The position numbers were made by a program, and so were the translations under genes. From positions 126,183-190,182 of the forward strand of contig MENK01000035.1 of the NCBI GenBank assembly GCA_001768235.1: a stretch of DNA of 64,000 bases. The letters run 5' to 3'. The notes below the pieces were generated by a model. That model saw only the letters and a program-made list of their open reading frames with translations. It ran no database searches and was not told the origin of the DNA. Position 1 is the stretch's first letter, and every line of letters begins with the position of its first letter. Shown here piece after piece: positions 63,123 to 64,000 of the stretch. The DNA is from Bacteroidetes bacterium GWB2_32_14. Lineage in GTDB: Bacteria; Bacteroidota; Bacteroidia; Bacteroidales; UBA12077.

Positions 63123-64000
63123 TTGAATTTTCCATTTTACATATCAAAACGTTACCTGGTTGCAAAGAAATCGAAAAATGCAATCAATATCATTTCAATG
63201 ATTTCAATTATTGGAGTAACTGTTGGTACAGCCGCGCTTATTGTTGTTTTATCGGTGTTTAATGGTTTCGACGGGGTAATCAAATCAATGTACAATGCAT
63301 TCGATCCCGATATAAAAATTACTCCCGCTACAGGGAAAGTATTTTCAGTTAAAGACAATCCCCGAATCGACAAAATTAAAAATCACCCATCTGTATTTGA
63401 TATTGCAGAATCACTCGAAGAAAATGCCCTTTTAAAATACGACGATCAACAGTACGTGGCAACAGTAAAAGGTGTAAGTGATAATTTTAATAATATTTCA
63501 GGTGTTGATACGATGATGGTTGCAGGGGAGTTTGTTTTAAAACACAACAATCAGAATTACGCGGTGGTTGGGCAAGGTGTGGCGATCTTCCTTTCGTTAA
63601 ATATTAATTTTATTGATCCTTTAACAATCTATGTTCCCAAGAGGGATGGAAAAATTTCCATTAATCCCGAACAGGCATTTAACCGTAAAGCAGTTTTTGC
63701 TTCTGGTGTTTTTGGCATCCAGCAAGAATTTGATGCCAAATATGTTCTTGTGCCTATTGATTTTGCTCAAAATCTTTTCGAATATTCAAATTCAGACGTA
63801 TCGGCCCTTGAATTGAAAATAAAACCAGGTTATACTATTCGAAAACTTCAAAAGGAATTTAAAGAAATTCTGGGGACAGACTACGAAATAAAAGACCGTT
63901 ATCAGCAACATGAGATGTTTTACAAGATTATGAAATCTGAAAAATGGTCAATTTTTTTAATACTTACGTTTATACTCATCATTGCATCGTTTAATATCAT
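63123..64000 (+). CDS. LolC/LolE-type ABC transporter permease (partial; C-terminus outside window)
   Basis: Partial, ~292 residues visible to the right edge. I see no ATG; the frame begins at a TTG (63123-63125) 3 nt after the methyltransferase stop, giving NFPFYISKRYLVAKKS followed by TM1 (ISMISIIGVTVGTAALIVVL), as in LolC/E-type permeases. The periplasmic part contains FDPDIKITPATGK and GVFGIQQEFDAKYVL, and a second TM starts at WSIFLILTFILIIASFNII. It would form part of an outer-membrane lipoprotein export complex. It is not one of the long MacB-like permeases at 32606 and 49126. Confidence 0.82.
   Translation, partial: MNFPFYISKRYLVAKKSKNAINIISMISIIGVTVGTAALIVVLSVFNGFDGVIKSMYNAFDPDIKITPATGKVFSVKDNPRIDKIKNHPSVFDIAESLEENALLKYDDQQYVATVKGVSDNFNNISGVDTMMVAGEFVLKHNNQNYAVVGQGVAIFLSLNINFIDPLTIYVPKRDGKISINPEQAFNRKAVFASGVFGIQQEFDAKYVLVPIDFAQNLFEYSNSDVSALELKIKPGYTIRKLQKEFKEILGTDYEIKDRYQQHEMFYKIMKSEKWSIFLILTFILIIASFNI

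Noticed and set aside
1-64000. CRISPR array or tRNA/rRNA genes
   Set aside because: No regularly spaced direct repeats with unique spacers and no cloverleaf-like sequence ending in a T-loop were found by reading the gaps; a tRNA search program could still find one.

Overview
The window is a single chromosomal segment of an AT-rich member of the Bacteroidota, most likely Bacteroidales/Marinilabiliales-like. Supporting signs are a UpxY-type NusG paralogue heading a capsule locus, a GldA-type ABC ATPase, the long IspG form with an internal insert, an ECF sigma/FecR/STN/TonB-receptor set, many SPII lipoproteins, FISUMP-domain proteins and TAnnTTTG-type -7 elements. I could identify no tRNA, rRNA, CRISPR array or intact transposase gene.

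Region 1 (1-14430, minus strand) is a surface polysaccharide (capsule/O-antigen type) locus read right to left. It runs: UpxY antiterminator, Wza-like export lipoprotein, Wzc-like co-polymerase/tyrosine kinase, GDP-mannose 4,6-dehydratase, RmlC-like epimerase, DegT/WecE-like aminotransferase, GNAT acetyltransferase, CgeB-like glycosyltransferase, FkbM methyltransferase, Wzx flippase, Wzy polymerase, CapK/PaaK-like adenylating enzyme, and a glycosyltransferase that runs off the left edge. The dehydratase-epimerase-aminotransferase-acetyltransferase order reads as a pathway to an N-acylated GDP-4-amino-4,6-dideoxyhexose.

Region 2 (14431-19500) holds metK, gldA and ispG, separated by intergenic DNA rich in dispersed repeats. 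Region 3 (19501-26966, minus) is a trans-envelope signalling set: ECF sigma factor, FecR anti-sigma factor, an STN-domain protein fused to a long G-x-Q-x-x-G-F repeat region, a second protein with the same repeats, and a TonB-dependent receptor. Region 4 (27079-32274) is housekeeping: metG, LD-carboxypeptidase, a DUF4412-like protein, YraN, an MmcQ/YjbR protein and an unknown protein.

Region 5 (32436-55540) is accessory. It has two MacB/FtsX-type permeases without ATPase partners, an alpha/beta hydrolase, a LytS/LytTR two-component pair beside a broken LytTR gene and a MITE-like element, a membrane LuxR regulator and two M28 peptidases. A run of secreted proteins follows: five FISUMP domains (one gene frameshifted), two PD40 proteins, two class-C beta-lactamase-like hydrolases, an NTF2-like protein, an isochorismatase-like hydrolase and an HExxH lipoprotein. 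Region 6 (55556-64000) is mostly housekeeping: GNAT, DUF502, C1 peptidase, LuxE-like enzyme, cysS, rbfA, a GxxExxY protein, a methyltransferase and a partial LolC/E-type permease.

The most notable unexplained structure is a paired operator-like motif at four intergenic sites: 32436-32488, 38492-38532, 51592-51631 and 59760-59797. Each has two related half-conserved elements about two or three helical turns apart. At two sites a sigma-54-like GG/G(C/T) promoter lies about 70 nt downstream, and at a third a -24-like element lies at the same distance. One site sits directly upstream of the LytS/LytTR operon encoded in this window. This suggests a small shared regulon of a permease, a two-component system, an ankyrin/PD40 secreted protein and a small membrane-anchored protein.
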